Below are positions 52,682 to 61,235 of a stretch of DNA of 64,000 nt, piece after piece (position 1 is the stretch's first letter; each line of letters begins with the position of its first letter). The notes under the pieces were generated by a model that saw only the letters and a list, made by a program, of their open reading frames with translations, was not told the DNA's origin and ran no database searches. The position numbers and the translations under genes were made by a program. This DNA comes from Leptospira tipperaryensis (GTDB taxonomy: Bacteria; Spirochaetota; Leptospiria; Leptospirales; Leptospiraceae): NCBI RefSeq assembly GCF_001729245.1, contig NZ_CP015217.1:1676001-1740000 (forward strand), given 5' to 3'.

Positions 52682-54901
52682 ATGATTCACATTCTCCAAA
52701 CGATTCTGGAACAAGCCCACGCGGGCTATTGGGAAAAGGATTTTGAAAAAAATACCAGCTACCTTTCTCCGGCTTGGAAATCGATGCTCGGATACGAGGC
52801 TCACGAATTAGAAGATTCGATTCGAACCTGGCAATCTCACATTTTACCCGAGGACTTGGATAACATTCGAAACGAGTTTGAAGGTTATATCAAGACCAAT
52901 ACGCGTCAACTCTACGAAGCCGACATTCGTTTTCGACATCGAAACGGAAGTATCGTCTGGTTTCGGTGCACTTGTAAACTCGTGGAAGTCGATCCAAAAG
53001 GAAAGCCGGTTCTAATGCTTGGGACCTATTTTAACGTCACAGAATCAAAAAGGATTGAGTCGGAGTTAAAACTCACGGTGGATCGACTCGCACTTGCGAC
53101 AAAGGCCGCCAAGGTCGGAATCTGGGATTTGGATCTGATCGAAGATCGTCTAACGTGGGACGACGCCATGTATGAATTGTACGGAGTAAAGGTTGATACT
53201 TTTTCGGGAGCGTATAAGGCTTGGGAGGCGGGGCTTCATCCCGAAGACTTGGAACGTTGTAGGATCGAACACAAAAACGCGGTCGAAGGATTCAAAGATT
53301 TTGATATGGAGTTTCGAGTGATCTGGCCCGACGGAGCCATTCGACACATCAAAGCGATCGCAATCGTTCAGAGAGCCGCTTCCGGGAAAGCGTTTCGTAT
53401 GGTCGGAACGAACTGGGATATCACGGAACATAAGGATTCGGAAACCGCTCTCAAGGAAAGTTACGAACTCACAAAGGTTTTTATAGAAAAGGCTCCTTCT
53501 GCCATCGCAATGTTCGATACTAACATGCGTTATATGGCTGCCTCGCAACAGTGGTTTGCGGATTACGGTTTGATAGGAACTCCGATCCTCGGACGTTCTC
53601 ATTACGAAATTTTTCCGGAAATAGGAGAAGAGTGGAAGCAGATTCACAAGGAATGTTTGGACGGTAAGGTTCAAAGAAGGGATGAAGAACTTTTTGTTCG
53701 AAGAGACGGGAGTTCTCAGTGGATCATCTGGGAAGTGCGTCCCTGGTATCGATCTCAGAATGAGATCGGCGGTATTCTGATGTACACGGAAGACATCAGC
53801 GCGCTCAAACGCAAAGAATTGGAAAGAAGTCGATTGGAAGAAATTCTTACTCGAACAAACGAAGCCGCACAGATCGGTTCCTGGGAATTGGATCTCGAAA
53901 CCAACACGAGAGTTTGGAGTAAGGTCGCGAAGGCCATTTTCGAATTACCGGAAGATTACATACCGAACGGACAGGAAGGAGCTCGTTTTTTTAAAAGCGA
54001 ACTGGAAAGAAAAAGATCCGCCGAAATTCTCGCCGAGTCGATCGCTTCGGGAAAACCGTTTGATTACGAAGTGGAGATCGTTACCGCAAAGGGAAATTTT
54101 GTTTGGACCCGTTCTGTCGGGAAACCGGAGTATCTCAACGGAAAGTGTATTCGTGTTTCGGGTACGTTTCAAAATATTCAGGAACAAAAGGAACGAGAAT
54201 TTGCGCTTCAGGGAACTCTGAATATCGTCAACGATCAAAACGAAAGACTATTAAACTTTGCTCATATTGTTTCTCATAACCTCCGCTCACACGCCGGAAA
54301 CATTACGATGCTTCTCAAAATTCTGGAAGAGGCGACGACCGCCGCGGAAAAAGAAGAAATGATCGCGTATATTAAAAAGGCTTCTGATAGTCTGATGGAT
54401 ACAGTCTTGAACTTGAACGAGGTCGTATCCATACAAACAAATAAGAATATTCGAAATACTGAAATTTCTCTGAGGGATTATATCGAAAAGGCGTCTCAGA
54501 CGATCAGCGGCGATATCCAAAAATACAACGTCCAGATTCGCAATCTAGTTTCGGAAGCGGTTCAAGTAAGATGTAACGCTTCCTATATGGAAAGTATTCT
54601 TCTTAATTTTTTAACAAACGCGGTCAAATACAGAAATCCTCAGAGAAACCTTGAAATCACTCTCACAGCGGAATATCAAAGAAGTCGCCTTGTCTTGAGT
54701 ATCGAGGACAACGGGATCGGGATCGATCTGAATAAAAACGGGGATAAACTTTTTGGGATGTATAAAACCTTTCATAACAATCGGGACTCGAAGGGAATCG
54801 GGCTGTTTATCACAAAAAATCAGGTGGAAGCGATGGGCGGAAGGATAGAAGTAGAAAGCGCCATCAATCAGGGAACCGTCTTTCGAATTTTTTTTCCCTA
54901 A
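52682..54901 (+). CDS. Multi-PAS sensor histidine kinase
   Basis: 739 residues and no obvious membrane segment, so cytoplasmic. Four PAS/PAC units are visible: about 5-125 (GYWEKDFEKNTSYLSPAWKSMLGYE), 135-255 (KVGIWDLDLIEDRLTWDDAMYELYG), 262-375 and 385-505 (AAQIGSWELDLETNTRVWSKVAKAIF). A histidine kinase core follows, with H-box LLNFAHIVSHNLRSHAGNITML, N-box LLNFLTNAVKYRNP, G1 DNGIGID, F-box KLFGMYKTFHNN and G2 SKGIGLFITK. No response regulator is adjacent, so its partner is unknown. The ribosome site is weak. It is divergent from the encapsulin operon. Confidence 0.9.
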   Translation: MIHILQTILEQAHAGYWEKDFEKNTSYLSPAWKSMLGYEAHELEDSIRTWQSHILPEDLDNIRNEFEGYIKTNTRQLYEADIRFRHRNGSIVWFRCTCKLVEVDPKGKPVLMLGTYFNVTESKRIESELKLTVDRLALATKAAKVGIWDLDLIEDRLTWDDAMYELYGVKVDTFSGAYKAWEAGLHPEDLERCRIEHKNAVEGFKDFDMEFRVIWPDGAIRHIKAIAIVQRAASGKAFRMVGTNWDITEHKDSETALKESYELTKVFIEKAPSAIAMFDTNMRYMAASQQWFADYGLIGTPILGRSHYEIFPEIGEEWKQIHKECLDGKVQRRDEELFVRRDGSSQWIIWEVRPWYRSQNEIGGILMYTEDISALKRKELERSRLEEILTRTNEAAQIGSWELDLETNTRVWSKVAKAIFELPEDYIPNGQEGARFFKSELERKRSAEILAESIASGKPFDYEVEIVTAKGNFVWTRSVGKPEYLNGKCIRVSGTFQNIQEQKEREFALQGTLNIVNDQNERLLNFAHIVSHNLRSHAGNITMLLKILEEATTAAEKEEMIAYIKKASDSLMDTVLNLNEVVSIQTNKNIRNTEISLRDYIEKASQTISGDIQKYNVQIRNLVSEAVQVRCNASYMESILLNFLTNAVKYRNPQRNLEITLTAEYQRSRLVLSIEDNGIGIDLNKNGDKLFGMYKTFHNNRDSKGIGLFITKNQVEAMGGRIEVESAINQGTVFRIFFP

Positions 54902-54939
54902 GGGTATATTAAAAAATTAGAATTTAGTAGAAGGTAAGA

Positions 54940-55347
54940 ATGAGTCTTGAAGAAAATAAGCAGATCGTCCGGAACTATTTCCAATTTATGAATGAGAAAA
55001 ATTTTTCGCAAGCCGTAGAATTGTTAAGCGACGAGCTCGTCTGGTGGATCATCGGTAAAACCAAGGTTTCCGGAAAAAACGACAAAAGAACCGTTCAACT
55101 CGGTTTCAAACTTTTACACAGAACGTTCTCCGATTTTCATTTTATTCTTCATGATTTTACCGCCGAGGACAATCGTGTTTCTCTCACCGCGGAATCTAAA
55201 GGGAAACATTCGAACGGAAAACTCTACAACAATCACTATCATTTTCTTTTTACGATCGAGGACGGTAGGATTCAGAGTGCAAAGGAATATCTGGATACGG
55301 AACACGCGATTTGGATCGATCAAGCCGAAACTCAGCCGATCTCATGA
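54940..55347 (+). CDS. SnoaL/NTF2-like protein
   Basis: 135 residues with the cone-shaped NTF2/SnoaL pattern: NKQIVRNYFQFMNEKNFSQAVELLSDELVWWIIGKTKVSGKNDKRTVQLGFKLLHRTF, then a beta-sheet half (LTAESKGKHSNGKLYNNHYHFLFTIEDGRIQSAKEYLDTEHA). Members are diverse (isomerases, cyclases, stress proteins), so no reaction is assigned. AGAAGG lies before the ATG. It starts 38 bp after the histidine kinase stop on the same strand and could be co-transcribed. Confidence 0.82.
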   Translation: MSLEENKQIVRNYFQFMNEKNFSQAVELLSDELVWWIIGKTKVSGKNDKRTVQLGFKLLHRTFSDFHFILHDFTAEDNRVSLTAESKGKHSNGKLYNNHYHFLFTIEDGRIQSAKEYLDTEHAIWIDQAETQPIS

Positions 55348-55458
55348 GGCGCAAATTGGTTTTCCGCCTTTTTAAATGCAATTCTGACAGGCAGGAAATG
55401 CAGTCTTAGGAATTAATTTTAGCCCGATCTTTGATTTTTCCGATCTAATTTCTACACT

Positions 55459-56037
55459 ATGAAAGTTCTTGCGATCTCGGGAAGCCTCCGTTTTCAATCC
55501 ACAAATTCCGCCTTACTTCGAGCCATCACAAAGGTGGCTCCGTCTGAAATGGAGATCATCACCTACGAGGAATTAGGCGAGCTTCCTCATTTTTCACCGG
55601 ACATCGACGGAGAACATTCTCCGGAAGTGGTGGTAAGATATCGAGAAGCTCTTAAAAACGTTGACGGAGTTTTGATCTGCACTCCCGAATACGCGCACGG
55701 AATTCCAGGGGTTCTAAAAAACTCGTTGGATTGGGTGGTCGGTTCGGGCGAATACGTGGACAAGCCGGTGATGGCTCTGAGCGCTTCTCCTTCTTACATG
55801 GGGGGCGATAAGGCTCACGCTTCTTTATTACAGACTCTCAGCGCGATGAATGTGCCCGTCGTAGAGTCCGCTTCTTTTCCGATCACTCTGGCCCGTAAAA
55901 AGATGAACGATCAAGAAGAACTCGTAGATTCTGAAACCAAGGAAACGTTTCAAAAGGCTTTTGCCGAATTTGCAAACGCGATTCTTTCTTCGCAACGGGC
56001 TGCAGATAGAAACACGGAAACTACAAAGAGCGCATAA
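55459..56037 (+). CDS. NADPH-dependent FMN reductase family protein
   Basis: 192 residues with the flavodoxin-like FMN_red fold: VLAISGSLRFQSTNSALLRAI at the N-terminus (phosphate-binding loop GSLR), then VDGVLICTPEYAHGIPGVLKNSLDWVVG (the TPEY-G-PG-LKN-DW family signature) and PVMALSASPSYMGG. Such enzymes reduce quinones, azo compounds, chromate or flavins with NAD(P)H; the substrate is unknown. It is convergent with the cyclase gene, with only 5 bp between the stop codons. Confidence 0.9.
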   Translation: MKVLAISGSLRFQSTNSALLRAITKVAPSEMEIITYEELGELPHFSPDIDGEHSPEVVVRYREALKNVDGVLICTPEYAHGIPGVLKNSLDWVVGSGEYVDKPVMALSASPSYMGGDKAHASLLQTLSAMNVPVVESASFPITLARKKMNDQEELVDSETKETFQKAFAEFANAILSSQRAADRNTETTKSA

Positions 56038-56042
56038 CGTAT

Positions 56043-58115
56043 TTATCCTTTTCTGAGCGCGGAGGTTTTACGCAACGCCTTGAGATAGGTCTCCGCTGCG
56101 TAATCGGTAGGATCGACTCGTAATACTTTAGCGAAAGAATCCTGAGCTCGATCGAATGCTTTCAATAGGAAATTTGTAACTCCTTTTTCAAAATCATATT
56201 TGGTTTCGTTGCGAAGATCGATTTGAAACTGAGAAAGTCCTTCGTAGACGTCGAAGATTACTACTTCGTCTTCTTTTCCTTTGACCTTGGCTCTTCCGAT
56301 CAAACGCATCTTGTAATGGGTCGGGTCGGAAATCTTCTGCAATGTTTTTTCGCTGATCAGAATGGAAGAGTCGAATTTTTTTGTGAGTCCTTCGATTCTC
56401 GAAGCGAGATTGACCGTGTCCGAGATCACCGTGCCTTCCATTCTTTCTTCCGTGCCGATGGTTCCGAGCATCAGATGGCCCGTATGAATTCCGATTCCGA
56501 TCTTAATCGGTTCGTATCCGGTTTTCAGACGGTGATGATTGTAGAGTCGTACTTCGGATTGCATTTCGATCGCGGCCTTGAGGGCGTCCTCTCCGGATTC
56601 CGGAAAGAGGGCCATGATCGCGTCTCCGATAAACTTATCCACAAAACCGCAGTTCTTAATTACGAGAGGATTCATTCTTTTGAGATAAGAATTTAGAAAA
56701 TTAAAATTGTCCTTTGGATCCATCTTCTCCGATAGATTTGTAAAATGTCTTATATCGGAAAAGAAAATGGTCATCTCCTTGCGAGCTTGATCTCCCAATC
56801 GAATATCGATGATATCGTCTTTGCCGAGATGATTTAAGAACTGTTTCGGAACAAATCTTTCAAAAGATTGAGTCATAACCGTCTGCTTTTCCAGAGCTTC
56901 CTTCTGACTATCGATCAATTTTTTCTGAGCTTCTTCCTTTTCTTTTTTGAGAATGTTGATTCGATCCGCGAGTGCCAGAGACAATAGAAGAACTTCGAAC
57001 GAAGAGCCGAATTGAATCGAATATTCCGTTACGAAGTTCGAAGGGAATAGGGTGAGAGTTTTAAGGATATAGGTGACAATTCCTAAGAGAAGAAATATCC
57101 AAGCGGAAAGATAAAAACGCGCTGCTCTGTATCCTTTTAAAATGGAAACGATTCCCGAAGAAATGAGAAGAACCACCATAAAAAATACATAAGCAATCGC
57201 TAATTTAATTCCTATCGAAAAGTTTAGCCCCAAACTCAAAACGGACGCAATCATTCCAAAGACGAAGTATGCGAGCAGGATCCGATCCAAGGTCGAATGA
57301 TAAAACTTCATTCTTAAAAATTCCCTCGAAAACTGAGCTCCCCAACCTCCGCCGAAAAACATAAAGAAGGGAAGAGAAGAATTTGCCCACCAGATCGAAT
57401 CGGGCCAGAGATATTGAAAGGCAAGACCGTTCAAACAGGCCTGAAATAGAACGTAACCGGTCAAAAACAAAACGTAAAAAAGATAAGATCGATCTCTTGT
57501 ACCTACGAAGAGAAAGAGATTGTACGCCATCATGGCTATCATAATTCCGTAATAGAGTCCGAAAGTTTTTTGTTCATCCACGATATGATTGTAAAATTCA
57601 TTGGAGGACCAGAAGGTCATCGGAAACTGCACCGAACTTTCAGTAAGGATTCTTACCATAATTTGGTAGTCAGTCTGAGCCGCGAGACGGATCGGAAAGA
57701 TAAAATTCTGATGTTTGATTTCTCTGCTATCGAACGGAATTCTATCTCCGGCTATCGATTTTTGGATTTCACCGGTATCCAAATTCTTTACATACAATTC
57801 CATAGAATCGATGAGAGGATAGGATAGTTCGTAGAGATAGAGTTTACCGATCTTTTCTTTATTTTCGATCTTAAACCTAAGCCAGTGAGCGGAAGAGGAA
57901 TAACCTAAGTTCACTTTGTTTACTTTTTCAAAGGAGACATTTTTTTGTTCCAAATCTTCTCGAGTGAGAATCGTCCGATTGTCTTCGTATCGTTCTACGA
58001 TTCCTATTAGATTGGATTTTCGAAATTGAGAATCGACGATCAAGCTCTGTGATAAAAGGGGAAATTCGAAAAGGAAAAGAGAAAAACAAAAGGCGGGAAA
58101 AAACTTCGATCCCAT
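56043..58115 (-). CDS. 7TMR-DISM adenylate/guanylate cyclase
   Basis: 690 residues. The signal peptide (FPAFCFSLFLFEFPLLSQ) precedes a 7TMR-DISM extracellular beta domain (about 25-175, YEDNRTILTREDLEQ, SSAHWLRFKIEN). Seven TM helices run about 180-385. A short coiled coil (INILKKEKEEAQKKLIDSQKEALEKQ) leads to a class III cyclase domain (about 430-620). The metal Asp residues are in MTIFFSDIRHFT and FIGDAIMALF. Lys in GFVDKFIGD and Asp in VISDTVNLASRIE favour ATP as substrate. A helical C-terminal tail is TPR-like. This architecture is expanded in Leptospira; the external ligand is unknown. Confidence 0.9.
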   Translation of the reverse strand: MGSKFFPAFCFSLFLFEFPLLSQSLIVDSQFRKSNLIGIVERYEDNRTILTREDLEQKNVSFEKVNKVNLGYSSSAHWLRFKIENKEKIGKLYLYELSYPLIDSMELYVKNLDTGEIQKSIAGDRIPFDSREIKHQNFIFPIRLAAQTDYQIMVRILTESSVQFPMTFWSSNEFYNHIVDEQKTFGLYYGIMIAMMAYNLFLFVGTRDRSYLFYVLFLTGYVLFQACLNGLAFQYLWPDSIWWANSSLPFFMFFGGGWGAQFSREFLRMKFYHSTLDRILLAYFVFGMIASVLSLGLNFSIGIKLAIAYVFFMVVLLISSGIVSILKGYRAARFYLSAWIFLLLGIVTYILKTLTLFPSNFVTEYSIQFGSSFEVLLLSLALADRINILKKEKEEAQKKLIDSQKEALEKQTVMTQSFERFVPKQFLNHLGKDDIIDIRLGDQARKEMTIFFSDIRHFTNLSEKMDPKDNFNFLNSYLKRMNPLVIKNCGFVDKFIGDAIMALFPESGEDALKAAIEMQSEVRLYNHHRLKTGYEPIKIGIGIHTGHLMLGTIGTEERMEGTVISDTVNLASRIEGLTKKFDSSILISEKTLQKISDPTHYKMRLIGRAKVKGKEDEVVIFDVYEGLSQFQIDLRNETKYDFEKGVTNFLLKAFDRAQDSFAKVLRVDPTDYAAETYLKALRKTSALRKG

Positions 58116-58276
58116 GATTTCGCATCCTTAGCCAAAAGGTCGCACTTTCGCTCTAAACCTTTCAAGCGTAAAGAGATGGAAGTCCTATTTTATAAAAAAT
58201 CAATAATAAATTGACTAAACGTTCGGAAAAATCCCCCGAATTTTTAGAGAAGCTTTATTAAACGAAATGAACGTTT

Positions 58277-59155
58277 CTATTTTTTCTTTTTCTTAGGTTT
58301 TGTTTGCTTCTTAGGAATCGGTTTTGTTTTTTTGGCGGATGTTTTTGTTTTGGAAACGTTTCTCACCGGTGATAGATAGGAATCGATCTTTTCAGCGACG
58401 TTCTCCCAACCTTCGTCCAACATAAGATTGTGACCCATGTTGGAAAAAATTTCGGGTTCTACGCCGTAAACCTTTGCAGTACGTTTTACTTCCCAAGGTG
58501 GAAAAAATCGATCCTTCTCTCCACCGATCACTAGGAGCGGCGTTTTCACTTTTTTAGTATTGGGAAGAGAGAGAATCAGCATTCCAAGGAAAGCAAAAAA
58601 GGATTCGTCTTGCAGACGGGAAGCGTATTGAAAAGCCTTTGTGTCGCTTATCAATTTAGAAAAGAAAAGTTCTTGGCTTAGTTTCGGATCTTCCACGAGA
58701 GGAAACAAAGAAAGAGTTCCGAGAACTCTTAAAAAACGAATCGGATGTTTGAGTAATAATTCCAGTGTGATCCTAAACACCCCGTGCGGAGGAACACTCG
58801 CCAACAACACCGCCTTTGGAATATCAGCGGTTTCTAATGTCTTTTGAACGACCAAACCACCCATAGAATGTCCGACTAAAACCGTAGATTCCGGTAATTG
58901 GTCTAAAACTTTTTGAACGTCTTGCACGTAGTTGGCGATAGAGGTCCAACGAAAGGAACCGATACTCGGACTTTTCCCGTGACCTCGGAGATCCAGAGTA
59001 TAGACTTCGTATCCCGCTTTTTGAAAATAAGGAACAAAGTTTTCCTTCCAACACCAGGCACCGTGCCAAGCTCCGTGGACAAAAAGAATCGGAGGTTTAT
59101 CGGATGAAGACGATTTAGAAGATTTAAGGGCGGGGTTGTGTTCGTAGTGGACCAT
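58277..59155 (-). CDS. Alpha/beta-hydrolase with lysine-rich tail
   Basis: 292 residues. The oxyanion motif is HGAWHGAWCW, the nucleophile elbow GHSMGG (Ser), the acid Asp in VIGGEKDRFFPP, and the catalytic His in NMGHNLMLDEGW. This is a complete triad of the Abhydrolase_6 family (lipase/esterase-like; substrate unknown). There is no signal peptide. The last 25 residues are a low-complexity Lys/Pro/Thr tail (KTKPIPKKQTKPKKKKK), unusual for the family and possibly for membrane or nucleic-acid association. It stands alone on the minus strand. Confidence 0.87.
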   Translation of the reverse strand: MVHYEHNPALKSSKSSSSDKPPILFVHGAWHGAWCWKENFVPYFQKAGYEVYTLDLRGHGKSPSIGSFRWTSIANYVQDVQKVLDQLPESTVLVGHSMGGLVVQKTLETADIPKAVLLASVPPHGVFRITLELLLKHPIRFLRVLGTLSLFPLVEDPKLSQELFFSKLISDTKAFQYASRLQDESFFAFLGMLILSLPNTKKVKTPLLVIGGEKDRFFPPWEVKRTAKVYGVEPEIFSNMGHNLMLDEGWENVAEKIDSYLSPVRNVSKTKTSAKKTKPIPKKQTKPKKKKK

Positions 59156-59291
59156 AAGCGAATGAAATCTCTTCGATCCTATTTGGTCTGCAACGAAAAA
59201 ACGAAATCAGAATGGGTCAGAATTTAAAAATAGACTCTTGCAAAATGTTCGAACGCGTGTTTGCTGGAGGGGACAGTGTCTTCCTTGGCGA

Positions 59292-59612
59292 TTAAAAAAG
59301 AAACTCGTGTCCGGAAAACCTTCCCTCCGTAAAAACGTAACGCTCCCAGTCTCCATTTTCAAATTCTACAATCACGTGATGGCGATTTCGATCCGTGATT
59401 CTCCCCTTTAGGAGTCTCGGAATGGAATCGACGGGCGACTGGGAATCCAGTCTCGCAGTGACAAAAATTTTCTCCCCTTCCTGTTCGATTAAGATAAAGA
59501 GATCTACCGGTTCTGCGTTCGGAGACGAAAGAATTGGAACCGTGTAGGTTCCAGTGAGATCTGGAAAAGGGCCTTCCGTATGGATTGATATGCTCATCTG
59601 TCTTACCACCAT
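59292..59612 (-). CDS. Small hypothetical protein
   Basis: 106 residues from the ATG at 59612, or 101 from the ATG at 59597 (MSISIHTEGPFPD). Neither start has a strong ribosome site. The composition is beta-rich and the protein looks like a compact barrel or OB-like domain (DLFILIEQEGEKIFVTARLDSQ; HHVIVEFENGDWERYVFTEGRF). I recognise no family. It lacks a signal peptide. It is kept as a gene because its amphipathic strand pattern is protein-like and the other frames here are poor. Confidence 0.55.
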   Translation of the reverse strand: MVVRQMSISIHTEGPFPDLTGTYTVPILSSPNAEPVDLFILIEQEGEKIFVTARLDSQSPVDSIPRLLKGRITDRNRHHVIVEFENGDWERYVFTEGRFSGHEFLF

Positions 59613-59713
59613 CTAAAACAACAGTTGGAGCCGTTGAAATTTGATCTTAGATTGTGTGAAAGACTTAGAATTGTATTGAAGAATTCGATCGATTTGTAAA
59701 TGGAAAGAAAAAT

Positions 59714-59736
59714 GGCATAGGGTTTTGCCCTATGCC
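59714..59736. terminator. Strong hairpin
   Basis: GGCATAGGG and its complement CCCTATGCC around TTTTG. It lies between two minus-strand genes, 85 bp downstream of the 59821-60126 lipoprotein gene's stop. Related to the hairpin at 60297-60319. Confidence 0.6.
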
Positions 59737-59820
59737 GTCTCATGATGCTTGAGATAAAAGTGTGAGGGGAATATTTAAAAAATATTCAATGTCTGGAAGA
59801 GTTGATTTTCTCAATCTATT

Positions 59821-60126
59821 TTAGATCGGACAATTTTTTGAGTATGTCCCTTGGATGAGTTTTTCCCCTTTCTCCGCGAGATTGGGAAACAACCGGATAT
59901 TGATTCCGTATTTTTTCTGAGCGTCTTCGAGTTTTCTCAAACAGATGGAAACTTCTTCCGATTCGGCGCCTTTGGCTCTTTCGATTTTTTCACATTCACA
60001 TTTGGTTTCTCCGAGCACGGTCGCGTATTCAACGAGCGCGGTAAGCTGAGAATCCGACTTCGTTTTACAATTTCCACAAAGAAAGATCGCAAAGACGATA
60101 CAACAAAGAGAGAAAAATTTTCTCAT
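59821..60126 (-). CDS. Small lipoprotein of unknown function
   Basis: 101 residues from the ATG at 60126. The leader MRKFFSLCCIVFAIFLCGNC carries several cysteines, with FLCGNC as the lipobox-like end. An upstream in-frame start at 60186 would add 20 residues ahead of the leader. The mature part is helical with CECEK and CLRKLEDAQKKYG and ends SKNCPI. The cysteines may pair. No family is recognised. It is flanked on both sides by CATAGGG/CCCTATG hairpins. Confidence 0.6.
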   Translation of the reverse strand: MRKFFSLCCIVFAIFLCGNCKTKSDSQLTALVEYATVLGETKCECEKIERAKGAESEEVSICLRKLEDAQKKYGINIRLFPNLAEKGEKLIQGTYSKNCPI

Positions 60127-60296
60127 TCTCGAGTCCTTATCCAATTTTATATTTATGACGGTCGTCCAAAAGATCGGATCGATCAACTATCTGATGAAAA
60201 AGAAAATCGACCGATGGGAGCGCTTCAAGACGATACGCTTTTCTAAAAAGGAGTCAAGGAGGAATCCAACTTTGGTTTCGATTCCAGAGTCGAATG

Positions 60297-60361
60297 ACAT
60301 AGGGCCTTTCACCCTATGTTCAAGGGAGATAGTATCTATATTCTAAAATTAGAATATAGAT
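60297..60361. repeat. Two consecutive hairpins after the soluble cyclase gene
   Basis: ACATAGGG at 60297-60304 pairs with CCCTATGT at 60312-60319. ATCTATATTCTAA at 60334-60346 pairs perfectly with its complement at 60349-60361 (a 13-bp stem), whose last base touches the cyclase stop codon at 60362. The second is a likely minus-strand terminator; the first shares its stem core with 59714-59736. Confidence 0.55.
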
Positions 60362-60982
60362 TTAATAGACGAGTCGGTAGGCTTTCGGGGTTCCAGCAGG
60401 AGCTTCGGGTAATTCTTCAAAACGAAGGTGTTTCTCCCGGACTTGTTCGAAGACGGATTGTGTGACTAAAATCTCTCCGGCTTCGGCCGTATCCTCTCCG
60501 AGTTTGCTCGCGGTGTTGACTTCGGAACCGAAAACGTCCGTATCTCCGATCTTTAAAACCTTTCCAAAGCCGAGTCCGACGCAGAGAAGGATCTTTTCTT
60601 CCGGGATCTTGTCTTGGTTGTAGTTTACAAGAATCTGTTGCATCTTGATCGCGGATTCGATTCCCTTTCCAACGTTTCGAAAGATCACGAGAAAACTATC
60701 TCCTTCCGATTTCAAAAGGATTCCGTCGTGGTCTTCGATGATCGGAATCAGAATTCTTTCGGATTCGTGGATGGTTTGCAAAAAGTGAATGATTCCAAAT
60801 TTTTCCACTCCTCTCGAAAAACCGGAAAGATCCGTGAACATGACACACCATTCTTCGCCGAAAAGATCCCAGATCCTCTGATCGACTAAGGTTTTGTCGG
60901 CTCCGGGTTGCAATCGATCTTGAATCAATTTTTCCAATCTATCTTCGGAAGCGCTTGCTCCGATCGTTCTTCGAAATGCCAT
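60362..60982 (-). CDS. Soluble class III adenylate/guanylate cyclase
   Basis: 206 residues, cytoplasmic, essentially a lone cyclase homology domain. Visible are WCVMFTDLSGFSRGVEKFG (first metal Asp), HDGILLKSEGDSFLVIFRN (Lys plus second metal Asp), and VFGSEVNTASKLGEDTAEAGEILVT. The Lys suits ATP; the second base-recognition position is Glu in GSEVNTAS, not the usual Asp, so substrate choice is uncertain. There is no sensor domain beyond a 40-residue N-terminal helix region (LEKLIQDRLQPGADKTLVDQRIWDLFG). Confidence 0.88.
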   Translation of the reverse strand: MAFRRTIGASASEDRLEKLIQDRLQPGADKTLVDQRIWDLFGEEWCVMFTDLSGFSRGVEKFGIIHFLQTIHESERILIPIIEDHDGILLKSEGDSFLVIFRNVGKGIESAIKMQQILVNYNQDKIPEEKILLCVGLGFGKVLKIGDTDVFGSEVNTASKLGEDTAEAGEILVTQSVFEQVREKHLRFEELPEAPAGTPKAYRLVY

Positions 60983-61235
60983 AAAACCTCTTAGGAGAAT
61001 TTAGAGATGAATCCTGGAGAATTCAGAATCCAAACGTTATATTCAGAATTCTCTTTCTGTCAACGGGAAACTGCGATCTACGCCGAAAAATGAATTTTTG
61101 GATCTATACTTTCGAATTCCACCCCTGATCTCTCGTGCGCTTTATCTATCTGAAATTTTTCGAGTTCAATTTTGGATCGATGAAAATTCGAACGAAGATT
61201 TGATTGTCTCTTTGATAAAAGATGGAAGGTACATT

